From: a virus
Strand: one strand, 5' to 3'
Length of the DNA: 64,000 nucleotides
IMG/VR virus record: IMGVR_UViG_3300028829_004004
Span: 1 to 64,000 of that record
Part shown: piece after piece, positions 43,509 through 52,115 of the stretch
How the letters are laid out: each line of letters begins with the position of its first letter
Position numbering within the stretch: position 1 is the first letter of the stretch
The notes under the pieces: generated by a model
What the model saw: the letters and a program-made list of their open reading frames with translations, nothing else
What the model was told of the DNA's origin: nothing
The model's database searches: none
Position numbers and translations under genes: made by a program

Positions 43509-45017
43509 TTACCCCTCGTTGGGCGGGGCATCACTCGTGTATGGGTCAATACTAGTCATGGTTTCCATCTCATCTATGAATATTAAAGAGTTAGCCGACC
43601 GGATATAATTACGGTCCCCTCCTGTAATCTTATCCTTCCCTTGGTGAGCACGTGCCTCATTGATACTCAGGATGCCTGCGTCACAAAGACGTGTGAGCCT
43701 CTCACTTTCTGCGGCTCGGTCCTCCACATCCAGTGCTTCAAACTCGACAAAAGCCTTAGTGATTCCCAACCCTTTGCAGAACAACTTGTTGAGAACCCTC
43801 TGCCATGTTAAACGCAGAGGATCAACCACTCGGTTCTTATACACCTTAGATTGGGCTTCTCCCTTACCCGACCCGAGGCTCGCGTTATCCACAATACCTA
43901 CGATGGCGGGGGTCACCCCATGAGCCACAATGATCTCATTCCAGTTGTTCTTGCGGGTCTCTTGGAAAGACCCCTCCTTAGTGTCGGAGGAGAGTCGTTC
44001 AAAGATGACCTCGACATTCTCAGACATAGAGGAAGGGATAGGGATAACCAGTGTTTTATGAGCCGCTCCTTTGACCTCTCGGGAGAAGAACTGTTGGATA
44101 GTCTGCTTTACCTCGTCCGTCAACTCTGCCCCTTTAAGAATGATAGCATACTGGGGGACAGTGTTGTTCTCGAAGAACTGTAGGAAGAAATCCCGGATGT
44201 TGATATTGGCGATGAGGGAACCAACTGCTGGGATTATGTCAGGTAGCCCGTAGTACATCGACCGCGGGTGGAACTTAGGAATGAAAAGTATCTCATTCGC
44301 TGCCTCCCTAATGTCCTCCTCGGGGGTGAGGTCTCTCTTACTCTTCAGATTCCACTCTGCCTTACCTATGTCCCCATCAAGGAGAGGGTCGTAAAATTCC
44401 TTACTACCCTGTAAGTTTACTCTCTTAGGACTAAGGAGCTTCTGTCCGAAAGGGAGGTAGTAGGTATTCTTGCCCGAGGGGGTACGCTCTACGTAACCCC
44501 GGAACCCTTTCAAAGCTCGGATGCGGTTTGCGGGGAGATGATACAAGTGCCGAATCCTTCCGTCCAGTGCTCGTACTACCTCAATAGCGCAGTACCCGAT
44601 AGACTCTCGGTCAAGGGAGGCTTTCTCAACCACTCCCTCAAAGTTGTCAACATCATTACAGGTCAGTAGGAAAGACCGTAGAGTGTCCGCTTCCGTCTTG
44701 TCCGGTTGCTCGTCACCTGTACCGACAATCTTGTACTCCCGCTTAACAGAGTCCGTTGTCTTAGCAGACACACATCGGAAGTGGACAGCCTCAGCCTCAA
44801 GGAGAAGGGCTAACATGTCAGGGTCGTATCTCGGCTCTACGATATCGTTGTCCGAAACAGACTCTACAGTAGGATCTTTGGATGTCTCCTGTTGGCTCCC
44901 CGGCATAGACTTCCGGTACATCTGGTAGAAGGATGATCCGGTGGTGACCAAATCTTCTGCGGAGACCACCTCATCATTGATTATGTATGCCTTAACAGTG
45001 GGGGCGTCTTGGTCCAT
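43509..45017 (-). CDS. Portal protein
   Basis: A 502-residue portal of the HK97/PBSX type. It has the usual wing region (LALLLEAEAVHFRCVSAK), the stem helices with IEVVRALDGRIRHLYHLPANRIR, and a conserved KFHPRSMYYGLPDIIPAV segment followed by FFLQFFENNTVPQYAIIL. It is directly downstream of the large terminase and upstream of the protease, as in most siphophages. Confidence 0.85.
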   Translation of the reverse strand: MDQDAPTVKAYIINDEVVSAEDLVTTGSSFYQMYRKSMPGSQQETSKDPTVESVSDNDIVEPRYDPDMLALLLEAEAVHFRCVSAKTTDSVKREYKIVGTGDEQPDKTEADTLRSFLLTCNDVDNFEGVVEKASLDRESIGYCAIEVVRALDGRIRHLYHLPANRIRALKGFRGYVERTPSGKNTYYLPFGQKLLSPKRVNLQGSKEFYDPLLDGDIGKAEWNLKSKRDLTPEEDIREAANEILFIPKFHPRSMYYGLPDIIPAVGSLIANINIRDFFLQFFENNTVPQYAIILKGAELTDEVKQTIQQFFSREVKGAAHKTLVIPIPSSMSENVEVIFERLSSDTKEGSFQETRKNNWNEIIVAHGVTPAIVGIVDNASLGSGKGEAQSKVYKNRVVDPLRLTWQRVLNKLFCKGLGITKAFVEFEALDVEDRAAESERLTRLCDAGILSINEARAHQGKDKITGGDRNYIRSANSLIFIDEMETMTSIDPYTSDAPPNEG

Positions 45018-45024
45018 ATTATCC

Positions 45025-46674
45025 TCAAACTATTGAAATGTTAATAGGCACTGCTGTAGTCGAAGCTATCCTCGCAGCTAAGAAATCATACACATCCGCG
45101 TGTCTATGATGGTCCTTGCCCTTTGTCCAAATGAATTTCGTATTACCACTCTTGTCAGTAACACTTTCTCGGACACTATACAACATCTCTTTCAGATACT
45201 CACCACCGAGTAAGTCTCGGAAGTTAGAGGGGAGAATGTTCAAAGCAGACTTTAGGTCTGAGAATGTCTTGTCAAGAATAGTGGTCCGGTCACAGGTAAT
45301 GAATTTAGTCTTCTTGTCTACTTTCATTAACCTATCCAACCCGTCTGACCCGTACCTGTTCAGGTACACCGGGAAAGGCGCATTAGCTTGAAACTCTTGG
45401 GAGATCTTTGCCTCTGGCATAGAGTCAATCACTGCTGACCTTACGTTGTACCTTATCCCTATATTGACGAGTTCGTCTTTAGAGGGGATCTTCCCTACAA
45501 AGACCATCCGTCGTGCCCCCGTGGGAAGCATCTCGGATACTCTAACGTCAAAGGACTTACCAACGTCTATCCCCATAGAGCAGGGACCGGGGTGCATGTC
45601 GTTCTCTACACAAGAGTAATCGCCTCGGTTGTGGAGTTTGTAATCCTCACAACAACGTGCCAGTAGCTCGGGGGTCACCTTCACCCCCCACCCTGTGTAA
45701 CCTGTACCTAAGATGGAAGTCCAAAAATGTTTCATAAGTTCAGTGTCACCCACCGAGTTCCTAAAGTCTAGGAAGATCTCGGCAAAGGAACTGAGCTTAG
45801 ACTGAAGGCGAGTAAGGTGGTACCCTTCTATGTTACTGGATGGGTTGTTTGACACCCACTGTCCTTTACCAAACCGGTCAAAGGGGTCTCCACAGGAGGG
45901 GCATATGGGGCGAAGTTCTTTCCCCGGCTCCCACCCCTTGTCCATCAGTTCGTAGTCCACTGGTACGCCATCGTTATCTAAGATGGGAGTTACCACAACT
46001 TTGAACCAATCAAGTTCATTGTACTCACCACAACCACACTGCACATGCCAATGCCTTTGATCAGACTCTAAGAACTTCTCTTCAATGCCGTAGCCTTTCA
46101 CGGAGGGGTTAGCGATGAACCGCTTTATTTGGTAAGGGCTGGCGCCCACACGGTCGTCTGCGTAACTGATGTTAGACAGGGTACACTCATCGTACTCGTC
46201 CACCATTATACAATCCGCTGGGAATTCCCGGAAGTCAGAGCGGACGTTAGACCCGACAAACTTGATGACACCCTTACCGAAGTTCTTCATCGTGGTGTTG
46301 TCAAAGAACCCTGAGGATAAATACTTCTTGTACTCCCCCACCTGCTGGATACATTTGTCAATTCGATTCTGGACGTACGCGGTCTTGTGGTCGTGCTTGG
46401 GCAAAACGTAGAAGACACTCAAACCACAAGCTGCTTGGGCAAACAAGTCTATGATAGCCCACTCGGTCTTGAAGGACTGTGTTGACCCCTTAACCACAAT
46501 GTTGCGGGATAGGGTATTGTACAAGGGGAGAAGGTGGTCACAGCGATCAAAGGACATTCGCTGGCCGCGGGTGTTGCGGTGGTGGTTCTTCGCGAAATCA
46601 ACGCGGAGATGCCGAACCTTTAACAGCATCTCCGCAACTCTAAGCTGGTCAGCACTTAGTGATTCTAAACTCAT
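45025..46674 (-). CDS. Terminase large subunit
   Basis: A 549-residue packaging motor. Walker A-like KGSTQSFKT is at 62-70, Walker B CIMVDEYDE near 155-162, and the nuclease domain starts at SMGIDVGKSFD (Asp370). Two Cys pairs (213/215 and 258/261) may bind zinc as in lambda gpA-type terminases. It overlaps the small subunit gene by 4 bases. Confidence 0.9.
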   Translation of the reverse strand: MSLESLSADQLRVAEMLLKVRHLRVDFAKNHHRNTRGQRMSFDRCDHLLPLYNTLSRNIVVKGSTQSFKTEWAIIDLFAQAACGLSVFYVLPKHDHKTAYVQNRIDKCIQQVGEYKKYLSSGFFDNTTMKNFGKGVIKFVGSNVRSDFREFPADCIMVDEYDECTLSNISYADDRVGASPYQIKRFIANPSVKGYGIEEKFLESDQRHWHVQCGCGEYNELDWFKVVVTPILDNDGVPVDYELMDKGWEPGKELRPICPSCGDPFDRFGKGQWVSNNPSSNIEGYHLTRLQSKLSSFAEIFLDFRNSVGDTELMKHFWTSILGTGYTGWGVKVTPELLARCCEDYKLHNRGDYSCVENDMHPGPCSMGIDVGKSFDVRVSEMLPTGARRMVFVGKIPSKDELVNIGIRYNVRSAVIDSMPEAKISQEFQANAPFPVYLNRYGSDGLDRLMKVDKKTKFITCDRTTILDKTFSDLKSALNILPSNFRDLLGGEYLKEMLYSVRESVTDKSGNTKFIWTKGKDHHRHADVYDFLAARIASTTAVPINISIV

Positions 46675-47345
46675 AATTTGTTGCCATACTTCAACAAGTT
46701 CTCCACTGATTCTTTTACTTCATCTTCGCTCCGCTCTGCGGCAAGTTCAATGTCAGAACTCTTCTCTTGGAAACGCTCCAGCCCCTTGAACAGTTCCTCA
46801 GGGTTCTTCGGAATAACCCCTGTCTTGAATAGGAGGTCTAGCCGCATCTCTCTTGCCTTCAGCGCCGCTTGGTAGAACCTAGACTTAGATCCAGTGTCGG
46901 GGGCGTCCACTTGGACTTTGATAGTTTCACCGCTCTGGGTGACTACCTCTTGTGTAGCCTTCGCATTACTGGAGCGGGCTACCTCAAACAATGCGACACG
47001 CTCCAACTCCTCTAGCCATTGGACATTCTCGGCTACCATTGTCAAGGGATCAGTGTGGAGAATGTCCTCTCGGAAACGCTTCCCTAAACTCTTTAGGTCT
47101 TGATAGATAACACTCTTTGTTACGTTCAAGGCCGCGGCTATGTTATGCGTGGACACACCGCGAAGGCGCATCTCCCATACCTTGGCCATGCGGTTATCCC
47201 TTTCTTCTTTGGTAGGCATGAACCCTTTCGGTTTCTTTGGCGCGATCTCAACAGCCTTGGTGGGCTTGTAAGGGGCGGCGTCCTCATCCACAAGCTCCGC
47301 GTCAACCGTCTCCGCTTCAGTCTTAGCTTTTCGGAAGTCTTTCAT
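46671..47345 (-). CDS. Terminase small subunit
   Basis: A 224-residue protein. Residues 48-95 hold a helix-turn-helix (MRLRGVSTHNIAAALNVTKS), followed by a helical oligomerisation region and an acidic C-terminus for binding the large subunit. Order and overlap with the large terminase support the call; it would pick the packaging site. Confidence 0.75.
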   Translation of the reverse strand: MKDFRKAKTEAETVDAELVDEDAAPYKPTKAVEIAPKKPKGFMPTKEERDNRMAKVWEMRLRGVSTHNIAAALNVTKSVIYQDLKSLGKRFREDILHTDPLTMVAENVQWLEELERVALFEVARSSNAKATQEVVTQSGETIKVQVDAPDTGSKSRFYQAALKAREMRLDLLFKTGVIPKNPEELFKGLERFQEKSSDIELAAERSEDEVKESVENLLKYGNKL

Positions 47346-47956
47346 TTCTTCTCCCTGAAGATGTGTAACATGAGCAACTGTTTAGCTGTTATCCAGCCCC
47401 GCTTCAGGTACTGTGCTCGGATGCTTTTAAGTATGGTTTGATCTTTCTCAGGCAATAGATCTTCTCGGGCAAAGCAAGTCTGAAAGGCTTCCTCAACCTG
47501 CTCCCCTTTCATCTCAAAGGGTTTCAAGTCTTCGCCACTGTACCGCTGCTCACAGTAGTAGGAGCACCGGTCTCGGAACTTCTTCTCCATGAAGCTCTCA
47601 ATGATCTCACCTGACTGCACTCGCCTTGATACAAAAGAAAGGAACCCGTCTTTGGTCCCGTCCTCTAAGTCATAGTTTCCTTCTTCAAACTCCTGAAGTG
47701 CTTTGAAGAACTCGGGGGAGTCTGCGGAGAGCTTCTCCATGTAGTCAGGGTCCATCGCTCTCGTAAGTCGCTCCTCCATCTTATCCCGTCTTTCCGTAGA
47801 CCGCTTCTTCAATTTAGCTTTCAGTCGCTCCCTCCGAACTGACTCGGGGGAGAGGTCGGGTTGGGAACAGTACCGACAGAGGGTGATGGCTCCTCTAACA
47901 GTGAAGTCTTTCTCGGGGTCTTCCCACCCGCACTCGTTACAAAGTTGTGATTCCAT
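47342..47956 (-). CDS. Cys-rich protein before the terminase genes
   Basis: A 204-residue protein. Residues 6-30 form a zinc ribbon (CNECGW, then CRYCSQ), followed by a basic helical linker and a charged helical body. It is coupled to the small terminase by overlap, so a DNA-packaging or HNH-like accessory role is possible, but no HNH His-Asn-His set is seen. Confidence 0.55.
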   Translation of the reverse strand: MESQLCNECGWEDPEKDFTVRGAITLCRYCSQPDLSPESVRRERLKAKLKKRSTERRDKMEERLTRAMDPDYMEKLSADSPEFFKALQEFEEGNYDLEDGTKDGFLSFVSRRVQSGEIIESFMEKKFRDRCSYYCEQRYSGEDLKPFEMKGEQVEEAFQTCFAREDLLPEKDQTILKSIRAQYLKRGWITAKQLLMLHIFREKK

Positions 47957-47974
47957 ATTCAGTTTCCCTTGCCT

Positions 47975-48331
47975 TTAAGCGAAGTCGCGACGGACTATTC
48001 CCTGCTGCTTCCAGTGGACACGGCAGGGTTTATCCTCGATGAATGTGCGGATGACCTCAAACGTCTGAGAGTCTACGACAAAATGAGAGTAGAAAGCGTC
48101 GAAGTCTTCGTGGGGTTCAACGTCTATGGCGGGTGTGCCCATCTCACTGTCTCGGTAGAAGACTACCCCAAGTTCTTGCAAACGTTTGCTTTCTTGGTTA
48201 ACTTCGAGTTGAGTGTCCGACCAATCCGCGTCCTCTACGAAGTAGGGAATGCGGTGGAGTTCCAGCGGCATACAAGGAAGGAGACTGTACACCTGTATGG
48301 TGAAGTGGCGATCTTCGTATAGGTCGTCCAT
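47975..48331 (-). CDS. Small early-block protein, unknown
   Basis: About 118 residues from the ATG at 48331, which overlaps the upstream stop (TAATGG). Acidic, with a palindrome inside read as SKRLQ. No family recognised. Confidence 0.5.
   Translation of the reverse strand: MDDLYEDRHFTIQVYSLLPCMPLELHRIPYFVEDADWSDTQLEVNQESKRLQELGVVFYRDSEMGTPAIDVEPHEDFDAFYSHFVVDSQTFEVIRTFIEDKPCRVHWKQQGIVRRDFA
48177..48190. promoter_or_regulatory. Dispersed palindrome site 13 (in gene)
   Basis: Perfect 12-bp core; the last flanking base is T instead of A. Inside a small coding region. Confidence 0.75.
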
Positions 48332-48699
48332 TATGCTACCACCTCGCACAGCACACTCTTACCTGACTTGGTCTTTGCAATGATGCGGATGGAAGAGACT
48401 TGCAAGTCGTTAGCGATGAGTTCTTCATGCTGACTGCGCACGATGATACAAACAATCCCCCGGTCCTCCTCCGTGATGAACCACTTCGGTCCTTCCTCGG
48501 AGTTGCGGACAACAGCGTGGCATGTGATAAACCAGCCACCTTCATTTCCCGGCTCCGACTTCAAAGTAATTTGGTCGGAGTCGAAAGGTCTGACGATACT
48601 CGAAGGGATTGGCCCACGCTCTACAAACTGGGAGAACACCCCCGGTGGGATGAAGTCAGAAGAGTACTTCTGCTCGGGCTGGGTTTCTTCTATAATCAT
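48331..48699 (-). CDS. Small protein, unknown
   Basis: A 122-residue beta-rich protein with repeated Val/Ile strands (GIVCIIVRSQHEELIANDLQ). It overlaps both neighbours and belongs to a block of small genes between the hairpin region and terminase. Confidence 0.5.
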   Translation of the reverse strand: MIIEETQPEQKYSSDFIPPGVFSQFVERGPIPSSIVRPFDSDQITLKSEPGNEGGWFITCHAVVRNSEEGPKWFITEEDRGIVCIIVRSQHEELIANDLQVSSIRIIAKTKSGKSVLCEVVA

Positions 48700-49031
48700 T
48701 TCTGCTTTACCTTTTTCAAACGTGGCTCAAACTTCTGGAAGAGATCAATGATCTCCTCTGTGGAAAGGATGTGGCCCTTAATGTGCTGCCCGTCAGTGGG
48801 GTCTATAAAAGGGAACACGAGAGTACAAGCGTGGGGTGTTACGTCACACACCATCCCGGTGGGCTTGCACTTAAACTCAGGGATCGGGAAGCGTGCGTGT
48901 TGCCCCGCTTCACAAAGGGGGAGGGGTAGTTGCATCTTACCTCGCAAGATCGTCTTCTTCATATCTGCTCGGACATCTAGCAGAACTGCGGTGACAGTGC
49001 GGGAGCGTTGGGGTACGCGGATCTTAGTCAT
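48696..49031 (-). CDS. Small protein, unknown
   Basis: A 111-residue basic protein with a PFPFIDP-like turn region and a C-terminal helix (IIDLFQKFEPRLKKV). Coupled by 4-base overlaps on both sides. Confidence 0.5.
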   Translation of the reverse strand: MTKIRVPQRSRTVTAVLLDVRADMKKTILRGKMQLPLPLCEAGQHARFPIPEFKCKPTGMVCDVTPHACTLVFPFIDPTDGQHIKGHILSTEEIIDLFQKFEPRLKKVKQK

Positions 49032-49300
49032 TGGGAGTTGTCCTCGAAGGAATAGCTAGGGTTCTCACCTTGCTTCTCTTTCATCTCATGGAAGACACCT
49101 GAACCACAACGGATGAGGGTAGTGCCTGAGGCCAAAGAAACGTCGAGTTCATGTGACTCCATGCGGGGACAGTGGTGTACCTTGACTCGGGGGTCCGACT
49201 TCACTCGGGGTGAACCAAGTTTGCTTCCCTCTTTGTCCATGATCTCATGTTGGGCCTCGCCAATGGAGGACACCAAATCTAGTGCGGAGACTTTGCTCAT
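49028..49300 (-). CDS. Small protein, unknown
   Basis: A 90-residue protein with one Cys/His-bearing turn (VHHCPRMESHE) and a later RCGSG. Overlaps its neighbours by 4 bases. No family recognised. Confidence 0.45.
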   Translation of the reverse strand: MSKVSALDLVSSIGEAQHEIMDKEGSKLGSPRVKSDPRVKVHHCPRMESHELDVSLASGTTLIRCGSGVFHEMKEKQGENPSYSFEDNSQ

Positions 49301-49620
49301 TGGGACGGGTCCAGTTTTGCAAGAGGTAGCAAGCCGGGGGTTGTCTTGGTCTCGCCTCCTGCTTCACGTAGGTCCTCCAACTCCTCGAAAAGGAGTGCCT
49401 TGCCGTGGCAAAGGCTGAGGAGTACGCCGTCCTCGGTTTCCACCGGTTCGGAGAACAGAGGGCAGTAATCTGTGCAGGGTAGTCCAGCGGGGACCACCTT
49501 CCCGCGGTTGACCCCTGTCTTCGCCCGGTACCAGTGAGTGGTTGCTCGGCAGTCCTGCTGCTTTAGCAGCCCACGTCGATCAATGAATAGGTGACCATGT
49601 TTGTCGATCTTACCTTTCAT
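49297..49620 (-). CDS. Small protein with Cys-containing turn, unknown
   Basis: A 107-residue protein starting with KIDKHGHLFIDRRG and holding CTDYCPLF, a possible metal site. Overlaps its neighbours by 4 bases. Confidence 0.5.
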   Translation of the reverse strand: MKGKIDKHGHLFIDRRGLLKQQDCRATTHWYRAKTGVNRGKVVPAGLPCTDYCPLFSEPVETEDGVLLSLCHGKALLFEELEDLREAGGETKTTPGLLPLAKLDPSQ

Positions 49621-49835
49621 TCGGACAACTCTTTGGTTGCCGGGGCTTCCACAGTAACCTGCTCAGGGTGTGGGGGACGCCAGCCTGTCTGCATACGGAG
49701 AAGTGCTCTGATCCATGCGATGAGGGGGAGACCAAGCTGGCTACTCTGGTCTCGGTAGAACTCAAGTTCCTGTCCATCGAGGTACAGGTTAACGCGGACT
49801 CCCTTCGAGAGTCGGTTGGGGGTACTCTTGCTCAT
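49617..49835 (-). CDS. Small ribbon-helix-helix-like protein
   Basis: About 72 residues from the ATG at 49835, preceded by GGAAGA. The stretch VRVNLYLDGQELEFYRDQ then LPLIAWIRALL has the strand-helix-helix pattern of MetJ/Arc-type DNA-binding proteins. A longer frame reaches 50072 but would be a low-complexity basic stretch through hairpins, so the shorter start is preferred. It is the gene nearest the hairpin array and could be its regulator. Confidence 0.5.
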   Translation of the reverse strand: MSKSTPNRLSKGVRVNLYLDGQELEFYRDQSSQLGLPLIAWIRALLRMQTGWRPPHPEQVTVEAPATKELSE

Positions 49836-50418
49836 TGATGTCTTCCAGTTTTTCTTTGGTTTACCCGTGCGGTGTTCCCGCGTTGAGATAAACTTATACC
49901 CGTTCGGAGATAAAACAACCCGGTTTCCAGTTCTTTTGTTGGTTTTTCTTTTTTTTCTTTTTCCGTCAGGAGGATCTGATGGGGGTTTTTCTGATGGAAT
50001 CTTTTGAGGATGGCGAGCGGAGCGAGCCATGCCGCGCCGAATGGCGCGGAGAGGTGGCGCCGAAGGTGCCATCCTCGGAATCTTCCGGCCTACCCCCGTA
50101 GGGGGTAGACCAAAGAAGAAAATGTGTGTGATACAAATGTGTGTGATTCCGATTTCGGATTTACCCCTTTCCCCCTAAAGGGGAAAGGGGTATGCTCGAG
50201 ATCTAATTTTGCACGAATAGGGTACTACTACGAAGTAGTAGTACCTATTCGTACGCTGTAAATTAGTAATCTGTACTATATCTTTAGATATAGTACTAAT
50301 AATAAAATATATCTAAAAAGCGCGTGCGAGCGTGCGCGGAGCGTGCGTGCGCGCACCCGTACGTAACGCGCGTGTATGTGGGCACATACACGTACGTAAC
50401 ACGCGCGCCCCTAGTTGG
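49836..50418. other. Gene-poor region packed with inverted repeats
   Basis: About 580 bases with at least eight hairpins and a GC-rich patch. CCGCGCC/GGCGCGG (50032-50049), CTACCCCC/GGGGGTAG (50090-50108), a 13-bp stem at 50162-50192, an 18-bp bulged stem at 50213-50252 with flanking arms CTAATTT/AAATTAG, GTACTATATC/GATATAGTAC (50273-50296), and CGTGTATGTG/CACATACACG (50371-50392). A 13-base direct repeat (AAATGTGTGTGAT) starts at 50120 and 50135. It lies at the divide between leftward and rightward transcription. Candidate origin of replication, transcription hub or multi-terminator; no function shown. Confidence 0.7.
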
Positions 50419-50628
50419 CTACTGCCCGAGTCGGTTGCTGAGTTGCTGCGCCCATCCACCAGAAGAAGGGGGTGGTTCACTTTGTGTAGTCGTGGTCAGG
50501 TTTAGTTCTGCCACTTCGGGAGCTTTCTTACACCGGGCTAATCCTACGATCAAACCCAAGTTCACCAGATTGAAAGCTGCGCTGCAAATTAGAGCGATGT
50601 CTGTTAGATTGAGGGATGTGTTGTCCAT
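50419..50628 (-). CDS. Small membrane protein
   Basis: A 69-residue protein with one hydrophobic helix (IALICSAAFNLVNLGLIVGLA) near the N-terminus and a Thr/Pro/Ser tail. A GGAG lies 11 bases upstream. It is the first leftward gene before the hairpin region. Holin-like size, but a single helix is not enough for a call. Confidence 0.55.
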   Translation of the reverse strand: MDNTSLNLTDIALICSAAFNLVNLGLIVGLARCKKAPEVAELNLTTTTQSEPPPSSGGWAQQLSNRLGQ

Positions 50629-50665
50629 TACTACGAGTCTCCATTACTACTTCGTTTCTCTGAAT

Positions 50666-50693
50666 ACTGTAGTAGCAAAAGTAGAAAATTCAA
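50666..50693 (-). promoter_or_regulatory. Sigma70-like promoter, leftward
   Basis: On the minus strand TTGAAT (50693-50688) and TACAGT (50671-50666) are 16 bases apart, just upstream of the small membrane protein gene. Confidence 0.45.
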
Positions 50694-50709
50694 CAAAGGA
50701 ATGGAAAGG

Positions 50710-51288
50710 ATGTCTAACATTAACCGAAGGTTAGGTCTGGCGTTTGTTCATATCCCAAAGACCGGAGGAGTCGCTGTGTGCGAGTCCCTTGGGTTAGCAA
50801 TACGAGGGCATCAGCGTCTCTCGGAGATGCGCCGGTTCCGTCGTAGGTACTTCTCTTTCTGCTTCGTCCGCAACCCTTGGGACCGAATGGTCTCTGCCTA
50901 CTCGTACTTCAGGGCAGGGGGAAGAGGCCACCGGAATGATATCAAAACTATGCGCGTTGTGCGAGAGAGTTCTACCTTCCCTGAGTTCTGCTCACGATTA
51001 GAAGACCCCGAGTTTAAGCGAAGGCTAGAGAGATGTCGCTCCCCTCACTTCCTACCTCAGGTCCACTGGCATGACCCGCGGATTAAATTGGTGGGGAGGT
51101 TTGATAACTTTGCGGAGGACTTCAAGGAGGTCTGCACGCAGGTGGGCTTACCGGACACTGAGCTTTTAGTTCGGAATACTAGTGAGCACTTACCATACCC
51201 CGAGTACTACACTGAGAGTGCTGCTCAGATTGTTGAGCGGGTCTACAAAGAAGACATTGAAAAATACAACTACAAGTTTGGAGATTGA
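50710..51288 (+). CDS. Sulfotransferase (copy 2)
   Basis: About 192 residues from the ATG at 50710; the ATG at 50701 is too close to the AAAGGA box, so the second is preferred. HIPKTGG at 14-20 binds the 5'-phosphosulfate and CFVRNPWDR near 51-59 the 3'-phosphate of PAPS, as in the Sulfotransfer_2 family. It is the first rightward gene and is followed directly by an APS kinase gene, so the pair can supply and use PAPS. Confidence 0.8.
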   Translation: MSNINRRLGLAFVHIPKTGGVAVCESLGLAIRGHQRLSEMRRFRRRYFSFCFVRNPWDRMVSAYSYFRAGGRGHRNDIKTMRVVRESSTFPEFCSRLEDPEFKRRLERCRSPHFLPQVHWHDPRIKLVGRFDNFAEDFKEVCTQVGLPDTELLVRNTSEHLPYPEYYTESAAQIVERVYKEDIEKYNYKFGD

Positions 51289-51290
51289 TT

Positions 51291-51785
51291 ATGGTTATCT
51301 GGTTCACCGGGCTTTCCGGTTCAGGGAAGACAACACTCGCAAAAGAAATCCTCAAAGTTTTACCCCGCGGATTCCTTGTGGACGGGGACATGCTCAGAGA
51401 AGGGTTGTGTGCTGACCTCGACTTCGACCCACCCTCTCGGCATGAACAGGCACGGCGGGCCGCAGGAGTTGCCAAGATAGCTCATGCAAACGTTTGCACG
51501 GTAGCCTGCTCTGTGATTACCCCACTGGAGAAAAGCCGGGAGGTAGCACGTGAGATGCTCAAAGACTGTGACTTCAAAATGGTCTATGTCAGCACTCCAC
51601 TAAAGGTCTGTCAGCAGAGGGACCCCAAAGGACTTTACGCAAAAGTTGCTGCCGGAGAGATCACTAAGTTTACTGGAATCAGTAGCCCTTTCTGGCCCCC
51701 CGCACAATACGACTCTGTTGTGGACACAACTGATAGAACAATCACTGACTGCCTTGATCAGATTCTTTCTGATATCGGCTTGTAA
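51291..51785 (+). CDS. cysC: Adenylylsulfate (APS) kinase
   Basis: A 164-residue CysC-like kinase from the ATG at 51291, with GGAG upstream. GLSGSGKT at 7-14 is the P-loop, DGDMLREGLC at 31-40 and the DLDF-x6-R-x-E-x3-R block follow, then RDPKGLY and KFTGI near the end, all diagnostic of APS kinase. It converts APS and ATP to PAPS, the sulfate donor. No ATP sulfurylase is encoded, so APS would come from the host. A palindrome inside is read ANVC. Confidence 0.9.
   Translation: MVIWFTGLSGSGKTTLAKEILKVLPRGFLVDGDMLREGLCADLDFDPPSRHEQARRAAGVAKIAHANVCTVACSVITPLEKSREVAREMLKDCDFKMVYVSTPLKVCQQRDPKGLYAKVAAGEITKFTGISSPFWPPAQYDSVVDTTDRTITDCLDQILSDIGL
51485..51498. promoter_or_regulatory. Dispersed palindrome site 14 (in cysC)
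   Basis: Perfect 14-bp copy in coding sequence, read as ANVC. Confidence 0.8.
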
Positions 51786-51842
51786 TTAAAGGCAGACGTG
51801 CTAGAGTACCTACCAAAGGAATCCAACACATAAGGAATAAGC

Positions 51843-52115
51843 ATGGACCTTGAACGAGAAAAAGTAAATACATTGCGAGAGGCGGGGTTAGGCCACTCGG
51901 TAGCATTAGCAGCGGAAGGGATGTGCCCCACCTGTGCCGAGCCAGTTAGCATCGACGCCCTAGCTGAGGCGGGCTACCTAGCTTTCTACAATGCTTTCGG
52001 GATGTGCCTCGATTGCATTACCCTCCACAAAGAGGAAGACCCGGACGAGCTAATCCTCAAATGTGAACTCCGAGCACATGCTCTCCAAGAGGAGACTTTC
52101 AATGACTCTCTCTGA
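51843..52115 (+). CDS. Small Cys-containing protein
   Basis: A 90-residue acidic protein. CPTC and a later CLDC form a possible zinc-binding set. Its end overlaps the start of the sigma-like gene by 14 bases. Confidence 0.55.
   Translation: MDLEREKVNTLREAGLGHSVALAAEGMCPTCAEPVSIDALAEAGYLAFYNAFGMCLDCITLHKEEDPDELILKCELRAHALQEETFNDSL

Noticed and set aside
48400-49059. A 219-codon plus-strand frame
   Set aside because: It crosses three overlapping minus-strand genes that have coupled starts; no motif supports it.
49836-50072. N-terminal extension of the ribbon-helix-helix-like gene
   Set aside because: The added residues are low-complexity and basic, and the stretch is filled with hairpins; a good ribosome site supports the ATG at 49835.
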